From JAWLHU01 sp049324875 (GTDB lineage Bacteria; Bacillota; Sulfobacillia; Symbiobacteriales; Symbiobacteriaceae), in the NCBI GenBank assembly GCA_049324875.1, contig JBMONC010000059.1, forward strand, positions 1-64,000: a DNA stretch of 64,000 nucleotides. The letters run 5' to 3'. The translations under genes were made by a program, and so were the position numbers. Positions within the stretch are counted from its first letter, which is position 1; the number at the start of each line of letters is the position of its first letter. The notes under the pieces were generated by a model. It did no database searches, was not told the DNA's origin, and worked only from the letters and a program-made list of their open reading frames with translations. Shown one piece after another: positions 46,962 to 55,522 of the stretch.

Positions 46962-48500
46962 CTAGCCGGCTGCGTCCTGCGGCTCCATCTCCCGCAGCTC
47001 CCGCTTCAGGATCTTGCCGGCGGCGCTCTTCGGCAGCGCCGGCAGGAACTCCACCCGCTTGGGCACCTTGTAGTGGGCCAGCCGCTCCCGGCAGAAGGCG
47101 ATCAACTCCTGGGCCGTGGCGGTCATGCCGGGCCGCAGGGCGACCATCGCCCGGCCGACCTCCCCCCAGAGGGGGTCGGACATGCCCACCACCGCCGCCT
47201 CCGCCACCGCGGGGTGCTGGTAGAGCACCTCCTCCACCTCCACCGGATAGACGTTCTCCCCGCCGGAGATGAACATGTCCTTCTTCCGGTCGACGATGTA
47301 GTAGAAGCCCTCCTCATCCCGGTAGGCCAGGTCGCCGGTCCGGAACCAGCCGTCGGGGTTGGACTGGCGGGTGGCGTCCGGGTTCCGCCAGTAGCCGGAG
47401 CAGAGGTGCGGCCCCGTGATCTGCAGCTCGCCGACCTCACCGGGGCCACAGGGCCGCCCGTCCTCCGCCATGACCCGCATCCCGGCGTGGAAGATAGGGA
47501 AGCCCACCGACCCGACCTTCCGCTTGATCTCATGGTCGGGCAGCACGAAGCAGTTAGGCCCTACCTCGGTCATGCCGTAGCCGCTCTTGAAGGTGACACC
47601 CTTCGCCCAGTATGCCTCGTAGATCGGCCGGGGACACGGGGCGCCCCCCGAGATCATGAACTTGATCCCCGAGAAGTCCGCGGTGGCGAAGTCGGGGTGG
47701 TTCATCACCATCTGGAACATGGTCGGCACCATGAAGAGGATGCTGACCCGCTCCGTCCGGATCGTCTCCAGCATCAGCCCCGGATCGAAGTGACCCATCA
47801 GGATCGAGGTGCCCCCCAGCTGGACCAGCGGGGTGGTGAAGACGTGCAGCCCCCCGGTGTGAAAGAACGGGGTGAGGATCGGCACCCGGTCATCCGGGCA
47901 GAGCCCCCACCCGGCGATGGTGTTCCAGGCGTTCCAGGTCACCTGCCGGTGGCTGATGATCGCCCCCTTGGGACGGCCGGTGGTGCCCCCGGTGTAGAGG
48001 ATCATCCAGGGGTCCTCCAGGTCGACCGAGGCCGGGGGCGGCGCCGTCTCCGGGAAGGCGCCCAGGAGCTGATCGAACTCCGCCATCGCCACCCGGCGGG
48101 GCACCGGCATCTCGGCGGCCACCGCCTCGAACTGCGGGCCGTAGCAGAGCAGCTTCGGGTGGGCATCCTCCACCATGGGGCGCAGCTCCCCGGCCGTCAG
48201 CCGCCAGTTGTAGGGGGTGTAGATCGCCCCCAGCTTGCCGCAGGCAAAGAGCAGGTCCAGCATCTCCACGCAGTTCTGGCTGAGCACCGCGACCCGGTCG
48301 CCCTGCTGAATGCCGAAGGAGCGGAGCAGGTGGGCCGTCCGGTTGGCCCGGCTGTTCCAGGCTGCGAAGGTGAGCCGCAGCGGGGGCTCGCCGGGCTTCC
48401 CCTGCCCCGCATGGAGCGCCCCCGGCAGCACCACCAGCCCCTCCTTGTGCGGGGTGTACCGGGCCCGCCGGCCCAGCCAGTCCCCGGTCCACATCTCCAT
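46962..48500 (-). CDS. Acyl-CoA synthetase (AMP-forming)
   Basis: This 512-residue adenylate-forming ligase activates a carboxylic acid with ATP and CoA. ATP motif: YTGGTTGRPKG. Further: SGYGMTEVGPN, the hinge-region RTGDLAYRDEEGF and DRKKDMFISGGENVYP, and the catalytic Lys in PKSAAGKILKR. A medium- or long-chain fatty acid is the usual substrate of this subgroup. I start at 48500, since GGAAGGG lies 11 bp before it; a GTG at 48512 overlaps that site. It supplies acyl-CoA for the dehydrogenase operon elsewhere in the window. Confidence 0.9.
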   Translation of the reverse strand: MEMWTGDWLGRRARYTPHKEGLVVLPGALHAGQGKPGEPPLRLTFAAWNSRANRTAHLLRSFGIQQGDRVAVLSQNCVEMLDLLFACGKLGAIYTPYNWRLTAGELRPMVEDAHPKLLCYGPQFEAVAAEMPVPRRVAMAEFDQLLGAFPETAPPPASVDLEDPWMILYTGGTTGRPKGAIISHRQVTWNAWNTIAGWGLCPDDRVPILTPFFHTGGLHVFTTPLVQLGGTSILMGHFDPGLMLETIRTERVSILFMVPTMFQMVMNHPDFATADFSGIKFMISGGAPCPRPIYEAYWAKGVTFKSGYGMTEVGPNCFVLPDHEIKRKVGSVGFPIFHAGMRVMAEDGRPCGPGEVGELQITGPHLCSGYWRNPDATRQSNPDGWFRTGDLAYRDEEGFYYIVDRKKDMFISGGENVYPVEVEEVLYQHPAVAEAAVVGMSDPLWGEVGRAMVALRPGMTATAQELIAFCRERLAHYKVPKRVEFLPALPKSAAGKILKRELREMEPQDAAG

Positions 48501-48543
48501 GCACTCGACCACCCTTCCGTGCAGCCGATGTTACAGAAGATTG

Positions 48544-48559
48544 GTTACATACTAGTAAC
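48544..48559. promoter_or_regulatory. Palindrome upstream of acyl-CoA synthetase
   Basis: GTTACATACTAGTAAC has 5-bp arms (GTTAC/GTAAC) around six bases and lies 44 bp before the start. A further GTTAC is at 48530. Candidate operator. Confidence 0.4.
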
Positions 48560-48575
48560 ACCGCGGTCCCCGCGG

Positions 48576-48609
48576 GATAAGAAAAGCGCCAGCGGCACCG
48601 GCCGCTGGC
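48576..48609 (-). terminator. Terminator after BsuPI-domain lipoprotein
   Basis: GCCAGCGGC pairs with GCCGCTGGC (9 bp, loop ACCG); CTTTTCTTAT follows on the minus strand. Confidence 0.85.
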
Positions 48610-48619
48610 CTCTCTCGCA

Positions 48620-49108
48620 CTACTTCACCGTGATGGTCACAGGCCCGAGGGTGGGGGCCGGGTAGACCGTCTGGATCGTCTTGTTCGGGGCGGTGACCAC
48701 CGTGGTGGCGTTCAGCGTGACGGTGGCCTGGTAGGTGCCGGGCGGGACCCGCTTCCCCTCCTGATCCCGGAAGGTCCAGACCACGACGTGGTCCTTGGTC
48801 ACCCCGCGGCCCAGGTTGTGGATGTGGGCCTTGCTGGGGTCGATGGGGTCAAAGTCCTGCCGCAGGACCTCCTTGCCCTCGCGGCTGATCACCAGGGTGT
48901 ACCTGGCCGTGCCCTGGTAGGCGTAGTTCTGCATCTTCTCGGTCGGGTTCTTGACCGCCAGGTTGGCCGACCACTGGTTCTCCTGCTGCTGGATGTTCTC
49001 CAGGGCGACCTGCAGGTTGCCCCACTTGTTGTTCGCCAGCTTGTTCCCCGCTCCACAGGCCGGGAGGAGCAGGGCGAGGGCCAGAATCAGGACCAGGAAA
49101 CCTCTCAT
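48620..49108 (-). CDS. BsuPI-domain lipoprotein
   Basis: This 162-residue lipoprotein has a signal with lipobox LPAC (Cys18). The rest fits the BsuPI (intracellular proteinase inhibitor) beta domain: YTLVISREGKEVLRQDF, WTFRDQEGKRVPPGTYQATV. In other Gram-positive bacteria this domain also occurs in exported proteins of unknown role, so protease inhibition is only one possibility. AGAGGTG lies before the ATG. Single gene with its own terminator; divergent from the membrane protein at 49321. Confidence 0.8.
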   Translation of the reverse strand: MRGFLVLILALALLLPACGAGNKLANNKWGNLQVALENIQQQENQWSANLAVKNPTEKMQNYAYQGTARYTLVISREGKEVLRQDFDPIDPSKAHIHNLGRGVTKDHVVVWTFRDQEGKRVPPGTYQATVTLNATTVVTAPNKTIQTVYPAPTLGPVTITVK

Positions 49109-49320
49109 GACCGCACCTCTTCTGCCATGCTTGGATCTAGGTTGCCCCGGGAACCCGGTCAGATTCCCCGGGCAGGGTATCGACTCCAAGAACGATACGA
49201 CATCCGGCCCGTTCCTCCTCCTTTCTGGGCGGGGGAGGTGGCGGCTTTTCCCCGGCGGAAAGAAGGGTTCGACCCAGTTCATCCAGAATTTGTTTGAAAA
49301 GGATGATGGGAGGGTCTTCC

Positions 49321-49761
49321 ATGACCGATCGGCCCAACCCGGGGCCACCCCTGACCGTGGAGAAGGAGTTCTGTGCCTGTGAGGCGCCGTCTGCCGTCGA
49401 GTACCTGAAGGCCGGCGCCGCCTGCCTGATCGCTGGCCTGGCCGGGGCGGTGGCATGGCTGGGGCTGGTCCTGCTGCTACAGCGGATCTCGGGCATCGCC
49501 GCCGTCCTGATCGCCCTTGGCGCCGGCTGGGCGGTCCACCGGGCCGCCGGGAGGCACCGCTCCCTGGCCCTGGGCCTCCTGGCGGCGGCCAGCAGCCTGC
49601 TCGCCAGCCTGGGGGGCTTCGGGCTGCTCTGGCTCCCCGCCTTCGCCCGCCTGCCGCTCCCCCGCCAGCTCGACTGGTACCAGCTGAGCATGATCGGCCT
49701 CGGCGCCCTGGTCGCCTTCAGCCTGGCCGGTCCCCGGGGCCGGAGCGGCAAGTCCCTGTAA
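49321..49761 (+). CDS. Small membrane protein of unknown function
   Basis: This 146-residue protein has four probable membrane helices (about 35-60, 62-80, 86-110, 122-138) after a short cytoplasmic N-terminus. GGGAGGG lies 7 bp before the ATG at 49321; an in-frame ATG at 49294 lacks such a site. No family recognised. It is followed at 104 bp by the glucosaminidase gene in the same direction. Confidence 0.72.
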   Translation: MTDRPNPGPPLTVEKEFCACEAPSAVEYLKAGAACLIAGLAGAVAWLGLVLLLQRISGIAAVLIALGAGWAVHRAAGRHRSLALGLLAAASSLLASLGGFGLLWLPAFARLPLPRQLDWYQLSMIGLGALVAFSLAGPRGRSGKSL

Positions 49762-49865
49762 TTGGCATGAAACGAATACGGCTGGGAGCACGTCCAAAGG
49801 TTACAGAACCCGCTCGCCCCTCCTGGGGCCCTGCCGGGAACTGAAGTTGCGGAGGTGTTCTGGCC

Positions 49866-51908
49866 ATGCGCGCACGCCCCTGGCTGGTCGCCGTGACCAG
49901 CCTTGCTCTATTGGCCCCGCTGTTCCCTGCTCCCTCCACCTCCGCCGCCGCCCCCGTCCAGGTGATCCTCGACGGCAAGCCCCTCGCCCTCAACCCGGCC
50001 CCCGTCATCCAGAACAGCCGGACCCTGGTCCCCCTGCGCGGGGTGTTTGAGGCGATGGGCGCCATCCCCCACTGGGACGGCGAGAGCCGGACCGTGGAGG
50101 TGACCCGTGGCGGCCGCTACGTCAAGCTGCAGATCGACCGCTCCCTCGCCTGCCTCACCCCCTCCTGCACCCGGGCGGCGATGCTCGACGTGCCCGCGAC
50201 CTTGATCGAGAACCGCACCTACGTGCCGGTTCGCTTCATCTCCCAGTCCCTGGGCGTTCACGTCTCCTGGGATGAGGCCCGGCGGGCTGTGATCGTGGAT
50301 ACCGGCAAGCCTCCCGCCGTGCAGGAGTCGCCCATCCGGGTTCAGGGGGTGACCCAGGGGCAGTGGATCACCGGTCCGGTCAGCCTCACCCTGCTGGGCG
50401 GCAGCGGGGGGCAGGTCTTCTTCTACCTGGTCGACCCCGCCACCCGGAAGGCCCGGCTGATCGCCGCCGGCGCAGACCCTGCCGCCACCTATACCTACAC
50501 CCCCGACCCGACCCAGGCGGGCACCCGGCACATCGTGGCCGCCTGGCGGAGCCCCGACGGCAGCACCCTCTACTCCCAGCCGGTCACCGTCCAGGTCCAG
50601 CCGGTCACCAAGCTGAAGCTGACCGGCGTTTCGCCGGGAGGAGAGATTCCGGGCCCGGTCACCCTCGGCCATGAGCTCAACTTCGTCGCCACCTCGGTCT
50701 GGTACCAGCTCTACGACCCCGCCACCGGCACCGCTACGAACCTGGGCACCGTCGGCCCCGGCGACCCCTTCACCTGGTACCCGCCGGTCAGCCTGAACGG
50801 CCCCCGCTACCTCCGAGTGGTCGCTTACGACCGGCTGGAGAACGAGTACGCCTCCGACCCGGTGCCGGTGAGGGTCAACTCCGGCTACCGGACCGCCTTC
50901 AGCGCCCTCAAGGAGGGTGACGTGCTCACGGGGCAGGGCAAATGGCTCTCGGTGGCGGCCAACTACGAGATCAAGTCGGTCCGCTACCTGCTGGACGGCC
51001 GGCTGCTCTCCGCCGAGCGGGAGTACTGGTGGACCTTCGGCCCCGAGTCCAACGGCCCGCACACCCTGACCGTCGAGGTGACCGACAGCGCCGGCACGGT
51101 GCGGCAGGTGGGTCCGATCAACTTCCGCATTGAGGCCAGGCCGACCCTCTGGCTCTCCGGGGTAGGCCCCAAGCAGGTGGTGACTGGCCCGGTGGAGCTG
51201 AGCGCCACCGTCAACGTCCCGGCCGACCGAATCCGGTTCTACCTGCGAGCCGGCGGCAGGGACAGCCTCCTGGGGGAGAAGGCCCCCAAGGAGAAGCTGC
51301 TCTGGACGCCCACCAGCACGGGTGCGGTCACCATCTACGCCCAGGCCTATAAGAACGGCCAGTGGATCCTCTCCAGCGACCCGGTCACCTTCCAGACCTA
51401 CCTCGGGACGATCCACAAGCCCCGGCCCATCGTGGAGAAGGCGAAGTTCAAGGAGTTCGTCGCCGCCATGGCGGTCAAGTCCCAGGAGGAGACGGGCATG
51501 GCCGCCTCCCTGCAGGTGGCCCAGGCGATCCTGGAGACCGGCTGGGGCCAGTTCGTCCCGGTGGACAAGTACACCGGCCAGTTCTCCAACAACCTCTTCG
51601 GCATCAAGGGGAAGGGGACCGCCGGCTCGATCATCTCCACAACCTGGGAGGTCTACAACGGCGTCCGCTACACGGTGGATGACTACTTCCGGGCCTACCA
51701 CAGCGTGGAGGAAAACTGGCTGGACCACAAGGAGCTGCTGCTGACCCGCTCCTGGTACGCCCCCTTCCGGGCGGTGATGGCCGACCCGGTCCTCGGCGCC
51801 TGGGGGCTGAAGCGGAGCGGCTACGCCACCGACCCGCAGTACCCGATCAAGCTGATCAACATCATGAAGCAGCAGGGCCTCTTCGAACTGGATGAGGTGG
51901 AGCTGTAG
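49866..51908 (+). CDS. Secreted glucosaminidase with copper-amine-oxidase-like N-terminal domain
   Basis: This 680-residue exported protein has a signal peptide cut after about residue 28. Residues 30-145 are a copper amine oxidase N-terminal-like domain, seen twice in the PVIQNSRTLVPLRGVFEAMG and LIENRTYVPVRFISQSLG half-motifs, common in wall-bound Firmicutes proteins. Residues ~155-530 hold four beta-rich repeats, each with a G-P-V-x-L start (TGPVSLTLLG, PGPVTLGH, TGPVELSATV). The C-terminal 150 residues are a glucosaminidase domain with the catalytic Glu probably in QAILETGWGQF, then NNLFGIKGKG. It should cut peptidoglycan glycan strands. Confidence 0.88.
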   Translation: MRARPWLVAVTSLALLAPLFPAPSTSAAAPVQVILDGKPLALNPAPVIQNSRTLVPLRGVFEAMGAIPHWDGESRTVEVTRGGRYVKLQIDRSLACLTPSCTRAAMLDVPATLIENRTYVPVRFISQSLGVHVSWDEARRAVIVDTGKPPAVQESPIRVQGVTQGQWITGPVSLTLLGGSGGQVFFYLVDPATRKARLIAAGADPAATYTYTPDPTQAGTRHIVAAWRSPDGSTLYSQPVTVQVQPVTKLKLTGVSPGGEIPGPVTLGHELNFVATSVWYQLYDPATGTATNLGTVGPGDPFTWYPPVSLNGPRYLRVVAYDRLENEYASDPVPVRVNSGYRTAFSALKEGDVLTGQGKWLSVAANYEIKSVRYLLDGRLLSAEREYWWTFGPESNGPHTLTVEVTDSAGTVRQVGPINFRIEARPTLWLSGVGPKQVVTGPVELSATVNVPADRIRFYLRAGGRDSLLGEKAPKEKLLWTPTSTGAVTIYAQAYKNGQWILSSDPVTFQTYLGTIHKPRPIVEKAKFKEFVAAMAVKSQEETGMAASLQVAQAILETGWGQFVPVDKYTGQFSNNLFGIKGKGTAGSIISTTWEVYNGVRYTVDDYFRAYHSVEENWLDHKELLLTRSWYAPFRAVMADPVLGAWGLKRSGYATDPQYPIKLINIMKQQGLFELDEVEL

Positions 51909-51914
51909 AAGGAA

Positions 51915-51946
51915 GGCACCCCCTGGTAAAAGGGGGTGCCGCCTTT
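51915..51946 (+). terminator. Intrinsic terminator after glucosaminidase gene
   Basis: GGCACCCCCT pairs with AGGGGGTGCC; CCTTTT follows 1 bp later. It lies 7 bp past the stop. Confidence 0.88.
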
Positions 51947-51961
51947 TGCATGATAATGAAG

Positions 51962-52255
51962 GCCACGGATGACACGGATTACACGGATAAATATATGAAA
52001 TAAATAATAATGGATTTTATACCCTCCTCATCAGTGGTGACGGTGCGAAGCACCGCACCATAGCGGTGACATGTATGAAATCAGAAAATCGGCAATGATG
52101 GGCTGTACCCCTTTTCTTCGGTGGTGCCGGCGCGAAGCAGCGAAGCACCCCACAATGGTCTTACACACATCATTGAAGTTAGGTGCCCCTCACAGGCAAC
52201 GCCTATTCTTTTATTTTATCACTGTATTATCCGTGTAATCCGTGAAATCCGTGGC
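51962..52255. repeat. Palindromic repeat element, copy 2
   Basis: This 294-bp element has 29-bp terminal inverted repeats (51962-51990 with 52227-52255, 27 of 29 complementary) made of three (C/G/A)ACACGGATT-type units. Inside, GGTGCGAAGCACCGCACCA at 52042-52060 is identical to the internal block of copy 1. A looser partner, GCGAAGCAGCGAAGCACC, lies at 52131-52148. The middle is more AT-rich and differs from copy 1. It sits between the terminator of the glucosaminidase gene and the metC stop, again between convergent genes. No frame of note. Confidence 0.85.
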
Positions 52256-52265
52256 GAAAAAGCCT

Positions 52266-53366
52266 CTAAACCGCTACGGCGTAAACCAGCGCTTGCTCCA
52301 GGTCGGCCATCAGGTCCTCGACCTCTTCCAGCCCGACCGAGAGCCGGATCAGATCGTCGGTGATCCCGCGGCGGGCCCGCTCCTCGGGGGGGACCGAGGC
52401 GTGGGAGTGGCGGGACGGGACCGCCACCAGCGTCTCCACCGCCCCCAGGGAGACACCCAGCAGCGGGAGCTCCAGCCGCTCGACGAAGGGGGCGGCCATC
52501 GCCTCGGAGGCCAGGCGGAAGGAGAGCATCGCCCCGGTGCCGGGGTAGTAGACCTCCCGCACCTCGGGGCGCGCCGCCAGCCAGGCGGCCAGGGCCCGGG
52601 CGCTGGCCACCTGGCGGTCCAGCCGGACCTTCAGGGTCTTGATTCCCCGCATCAGCAGGAAGCAGTCCTGGGGGCCCAGCACCGCCCCGAAGGCGTTCTG
52701 GAGGAAGTAGACCTCCTTCGCCAGCGCCGGGTCCTTTACCGCCACGCAGCCGGCGATCACGTCGCTGTGACCGCCCAGGTACTTGGTGGCGGAGTGGATC
52801 ACGATATCCGCCCCCTCCTCCAGGGGCCGGGAGAGGTAGGGGGAGAGGAAGGTGTTGTCCACCATCAGCCGGAGCCCATGCGCCCGGGCGATGGCGGCCA
52901 TCGCCTTGATGTCGGTCACCCGCAGGAACGGGTTGGATATCGACTCCACCAGCAGGCCACGGGTGTTCGGGCGGATGGCCGCCCTCACAGCCGCCGGGTC
53001 GCTGGTATCGACGAAGCTGGCCTCGATCTGAAAGCGGGCGAAGACCCGGGTCAGCACCCGGTAGGTGCCGCCGTAGCAGTCATCGGTCACCACCAGGTGG
53101 TCGCCGGCGCTGAAGAGCATCAGCACCGTGGAGATGGCCGCCATGCCCGAGCTGAAGGCAAAGGCCGCCGCCCCTCCCTCCAGCTGGGCCAGCGCCCCCT
53201 CCAGCGCCTGCCGGGTGGGATTGCCAGAGCGGGCGTAGTCGAACGGGCCGGGCTCATCCAGCCCTGGCTGGTCGAACATCGAGACCTGGTAGATGGGGAC
53301 CGCTGCCGCCCCCGTGGCCTTGTCCACCTCAAACCCGGTGTGCAGCAGCCGCGTGCCGAACCGCAT
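52266..53366 (-). CDS. metC: Cystathionine beta-lyase (MetC-like)
   Basis: This 366-residue PLP enzyme of the Cys/Met metabolism family has its PLP lysine at Lys195 in SATKYLGGH, with the YxR loop in FDYARSGNPTR. Beside a MetI-like gene, the expected step is cleavage of cystathionine to homocysteine. GGAGGGAGG precedes the ATG. It overlaps metI by 38 bp. The family is hard to divide by sequence alone, so gamma-lyase activity cannot be excluded. Confidence 0.82.
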   Translation of the reverse strand: MRFGTRLLHTGFEVDKATGAAAVPIYQVSMFDQPGLDEPGPFDYARSGNPTRQALEGALAQLEGGAAAFAFSSGMAAISTVLMLFSAGDHLVVTDDCYGGTYRVLTRVFARFQIEASFVDTSDPAAVRAAIRPNTRGLLVESISNPFLRVTDIKAMAAIARAHGLRLMVDNTFLSPYLSRPLEEGADIVIHSATKYLGGHSDVIAGCVAVKDPALAKEVYFLQNAFGAVLGPQDCFLLMRGIKTLKVRLDRQVASARALAAWLAARPEVREVYYPGTGAMLSFRLASEAMAAPFVERLELPLLGVSLGAVETLVAVPSRHSHASVPPEERARRGITDDLIRLSVGLEEVEDLMADLEQALVYAVAV

Positions 53367-54453
53367 CGGGGCCCCCTCCCTCCAGCGCCTGCTTCAGGTC
53401 TGCGATCAGGTCCTCCGCATCCTCGATCCCCACCGACAGCCGGAGCAGCCGGTCGGAGATGCCCAGCTGCTGCCGTACCTCCTCGGGAATCTCGGCGTGG
53501 GTCTGGGTCCAGGGGTAGGTGATCAGCGACTCCACCCCACCGAGGGACTCGGCAAAGAGCAGCAGCTGCACCCGGCCCAGGACCCGGGCGACCAGCGGCA
53601 GCTCCCGCACCGTGAAGGAGAGCATCCCGCCGACGCCCGGGTAGAAGACCTGCTCTACCAGCGGGTGCTCCCGCAGGAAGGCGGCCACGGCGCGGGCGTT
53701 CTGCTGGTGCCGCTCCATCCGTAGCGCCAGCGTCTTCATCCCCCGCATCACCAGCCAGCAGTCCTGCGGGCCCAGCACCGAGCCGATGGCGTTCTGGTAG
53801 AAGTAGAGCCGCTCGCCAAGCTCCGCCTCCCGCACCACGATCCCCCCGGCCACCACGTCGTTGTGACCCGCCAGGTACTTGGTGACGCTGTGGACCACGA
53901 TATCTGCCCCGTGCTCCAGCGGTCGGAAGAGGTAGGGGGTCAGGAAGGTGTTGTCCACGATCAGCAGGGCGCCCGCCTGGCGCGCCACCGCGGCGATGGC
54001 CGCCACATCCGCCGTCTTCAGCAACGGGTTGGTGGGCGTCTCCACGAAGATCCCCCGGGTGTTGGGCCTGATGGCAGCCCGGACCGCCTCCAGGTCGCTG
54101 GTGTCCACAAAGGTGAAAGCCACCCCCAGCACCTTGTCCAGGAGCCGGTAGGTGCCCCCGTAGAGGTCCTGGGTGACGATCAGGTGGTCGCCGGGGCGGA
54201 AGAGCTGCAGGGCGCAGTGGATCGCCGCCATCCCCGAGGCGAAGACCAGCCCCCGGGCGCCCCCCTCCAGCCGGGCCAGCCCCTCCTCCAGCGCCTGCCG
54301 GGTCGGGTTCTTCGAGCGGGAGTAGTCGTAGCCGGTGGACTGGCCCAGCCCGGGGTGCTGGAAGGTGGCCGCCTGGTAGACCGGCATGGAGACCGATCCG
54401 GTGGCGGGATCCCGCCGGACGCCCGTGTGAACCAGAACCGTGGACAGCTTCAT
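53329..54453 (-). CDS. metI: Cystathionine gamma-synthase / O-acyl-homoserine thiolyase (MetI-like)
   Basis: This 374-residue PLP enzyme has Lys192 in SVTKYLAGH and the YDYSRSKNPTR loop. It should join an O-acyl-homoserine with cysteine (or sulfide). I start at 54453 with GGGAGG 9 bp upstream; 11 more in-frame codons precede it. The two-gene order and overlap equal the metI-metC operon of Bacillus. The siroheme reductase elsewhere in the window could supply sulfide. No SAM riboswitch was recognised in the short leader. Confidence 0.83.
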   Translation of the reverse strand: MKLSTVLVHTGVRRDPATGSVSMPVYQAATFQHPGLGQSTGYDYSRSKNPTRQALEEGLARLEGGARGLVFASGMAAIHCALQLFRPGDHLIVTQDLYGGTYRLLDKVLGVAFTFVDTSDLEAVRAAIRPNTRGIFVETPTNPLLKTADVAAIAAVARQAGALLIVDNTFLTPYLFRPLEHGADIVVHSVTKYLAGHNDVVAGGIVVREAELGERLYFYQNAIGSVLGPQDCWLVMRGMKTLALRMERHQQNARAVAAFLREHPLVEQVFYPGVGGMLSFTVRELPLVARVLGRVQLLLFAESLGGVESLITYPWTQTHAEIPEEVRQQLGISDRLLRLSVGIEDAEDLIADLKQALEGGGPDAVRHAAAAHRV

Positions 54454-54494
54454 CTCGACCAGCCTCCCACCCAGATCCTTCAACATTAGACCTC

Positions 54495-54523
54495 AGTGTA
54501 CGAAAGGAGGGAGGGGTTCGCAA
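54495..54523 (-). promoter_or_regulatory. Likely metIC promoter
   Basis: On the minus strand TTGCGA (54518-54523) and TACACT (54495-54500) are exactly 17 bp apart, 42 bp before the start. The leader is too short for an S-box or T-box. Confidence 0.5.
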
Positions 54524-54561
54524 GGATCTGTACTCCTCGGTGAGAACAGTGGTCCGGAAAG

Positions 54562-54596
54562 AAGACCCCCTGCGGCCTGGTGGCCTGCAGGGGGCG
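54562..54596 (-). terminator. Terminator after vanW
   Basis: CCCCCTGC and GCAGGGGG pair around an inner GGCC/GGCC stem; TCTTCTTTCC follows on the minus strand. Confidence 0.8.
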
Positions 54597-54598
54597 TT

Positions 54599-55432
54599 CT
54601 ATGCGTGGGTGCCGGGCGTGGGCAGGAGCGGCTCGTACATCATGATCGCGTGGTTCTCGGTCACGAACTGGTCGTCCACCTGCTCCCCGTCGGGGGTATA
54701 GACCCGCCGGCGGAGCAGGTTGTGCCGGGTGTACCCGCCCCAAGGCTCGTGCCGGATCTCGTGGGCCGCCTCGTAGACCTCATAGCGGTAGGGGGCGGGT
54801 TGGTCGGACCGGAGCTCGCCCACCAGCTCCTGGTCGGTCAGGTAGAGGTGCAGACCGATGGGCTGATCGGTCTCGTTCTTCAGCTGCAGGTCCACGTAGT
54901 TGTAGAAACAGGTGGCGCCGCTGCCAAAGGGCAGCTTCCGGTCGGCGTCAGGGAAGACGTCGTAGTTGTGCCGCCACCGCTCCACTACGGTCAGGGGCGA
55001 GTGGAGCGCCATCCAGTAGATCAGGTTGGAGAGCTGGCAGAGCCCGCCCGCCACCTCCTGGCGCAGCTGGCCGTTGTGCAGGGCGAGCCCCGGCAGGTAG
55101 CCGTTCCGGGCCGAGGGGCTGCCCAGCAGCCGCCAGTAGGAGAAGGTCTGCCCCGGCTTTATCACCACGCCGTTCAGGCGGCGCAGGGCGATGCGCAGGT
55201 TGGTCACCTTGTTCTCCTGCAGCCACATGTCCACGTTCCGCAACCGCCGGTAGAGCGGGGTCCTGTGCTCGAACAGAACCTGCCCGAAGGTCGTCGGGTC
55301 CGCAATGGTGCGCGCCCAGTCGGTCTGCGAGAAGGACCACTGGACCCAGCGCCGGAGGGTGAAGTAGACCGAGCCCAGCGCCATGCGCAGGGGGGAACGT
55401 TGCGTCGGGCGGGGAACCGTCCGGGAAGTCAT
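54599..55432 (-). CDS. vanW: VanW family protein
   Basis: This 277-residue protein has the VanW core: NVDMWLQENKVTNLRIAL, PGQTFSYWRLLG and GGLCQLSNLIYWMALHSPL with its conserved Cys. VanW is named from the VanB-type glycopeptide resistance cluster, but its reaction is unknown and it occurs widely in sensitive bacteria. No vanA/B ligase or VanX is nearby, so resistance should not be assumed. The N-terminal 30 residues are basic. Confidence 0.88.
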   Translation of the reverse strand: MTSRTVPRPTQRSPLRMALGSVYFTLRRWVQWSFSQTDWARTIADPTTFGQVLFEHRTPLYRRLRNVDMWLQENKVTNLRIALRRLNGVVIKPGQTFSYWRLLGSPSARNGYLPGLALHNGQLRQEVAGGLCQLSNLIYWMALHSPLTVVERWRHNYDVFPDADRKLPFGSGATCFYNYVDLQLKNETDQPIGLHLYLTDQELVGELRSDQPAPYRYEVYEAAHEIRHEPWGGYTRHNLLRRRVYTPDGEQVDDQFVTENHAIMMYEPLLPTPGTHA

Positions 55433-55522
55433 GTGCCTCTACCTCCTACCTGGTCAGACGCACGGCGGGGGCGGTATGTTTCACCCATAGCATGGTGACG
55501 CCTTCCGTCCTCGGCCTCTCTC

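Noticed and set aside
54599..55432. Glycopeptide resistance cluster suggested by vanW
   Set aside because: No D-Ala-D-Lac ligase, VanH, VanX or VanRS is in the window; VanW alone is not evidence of resistance.
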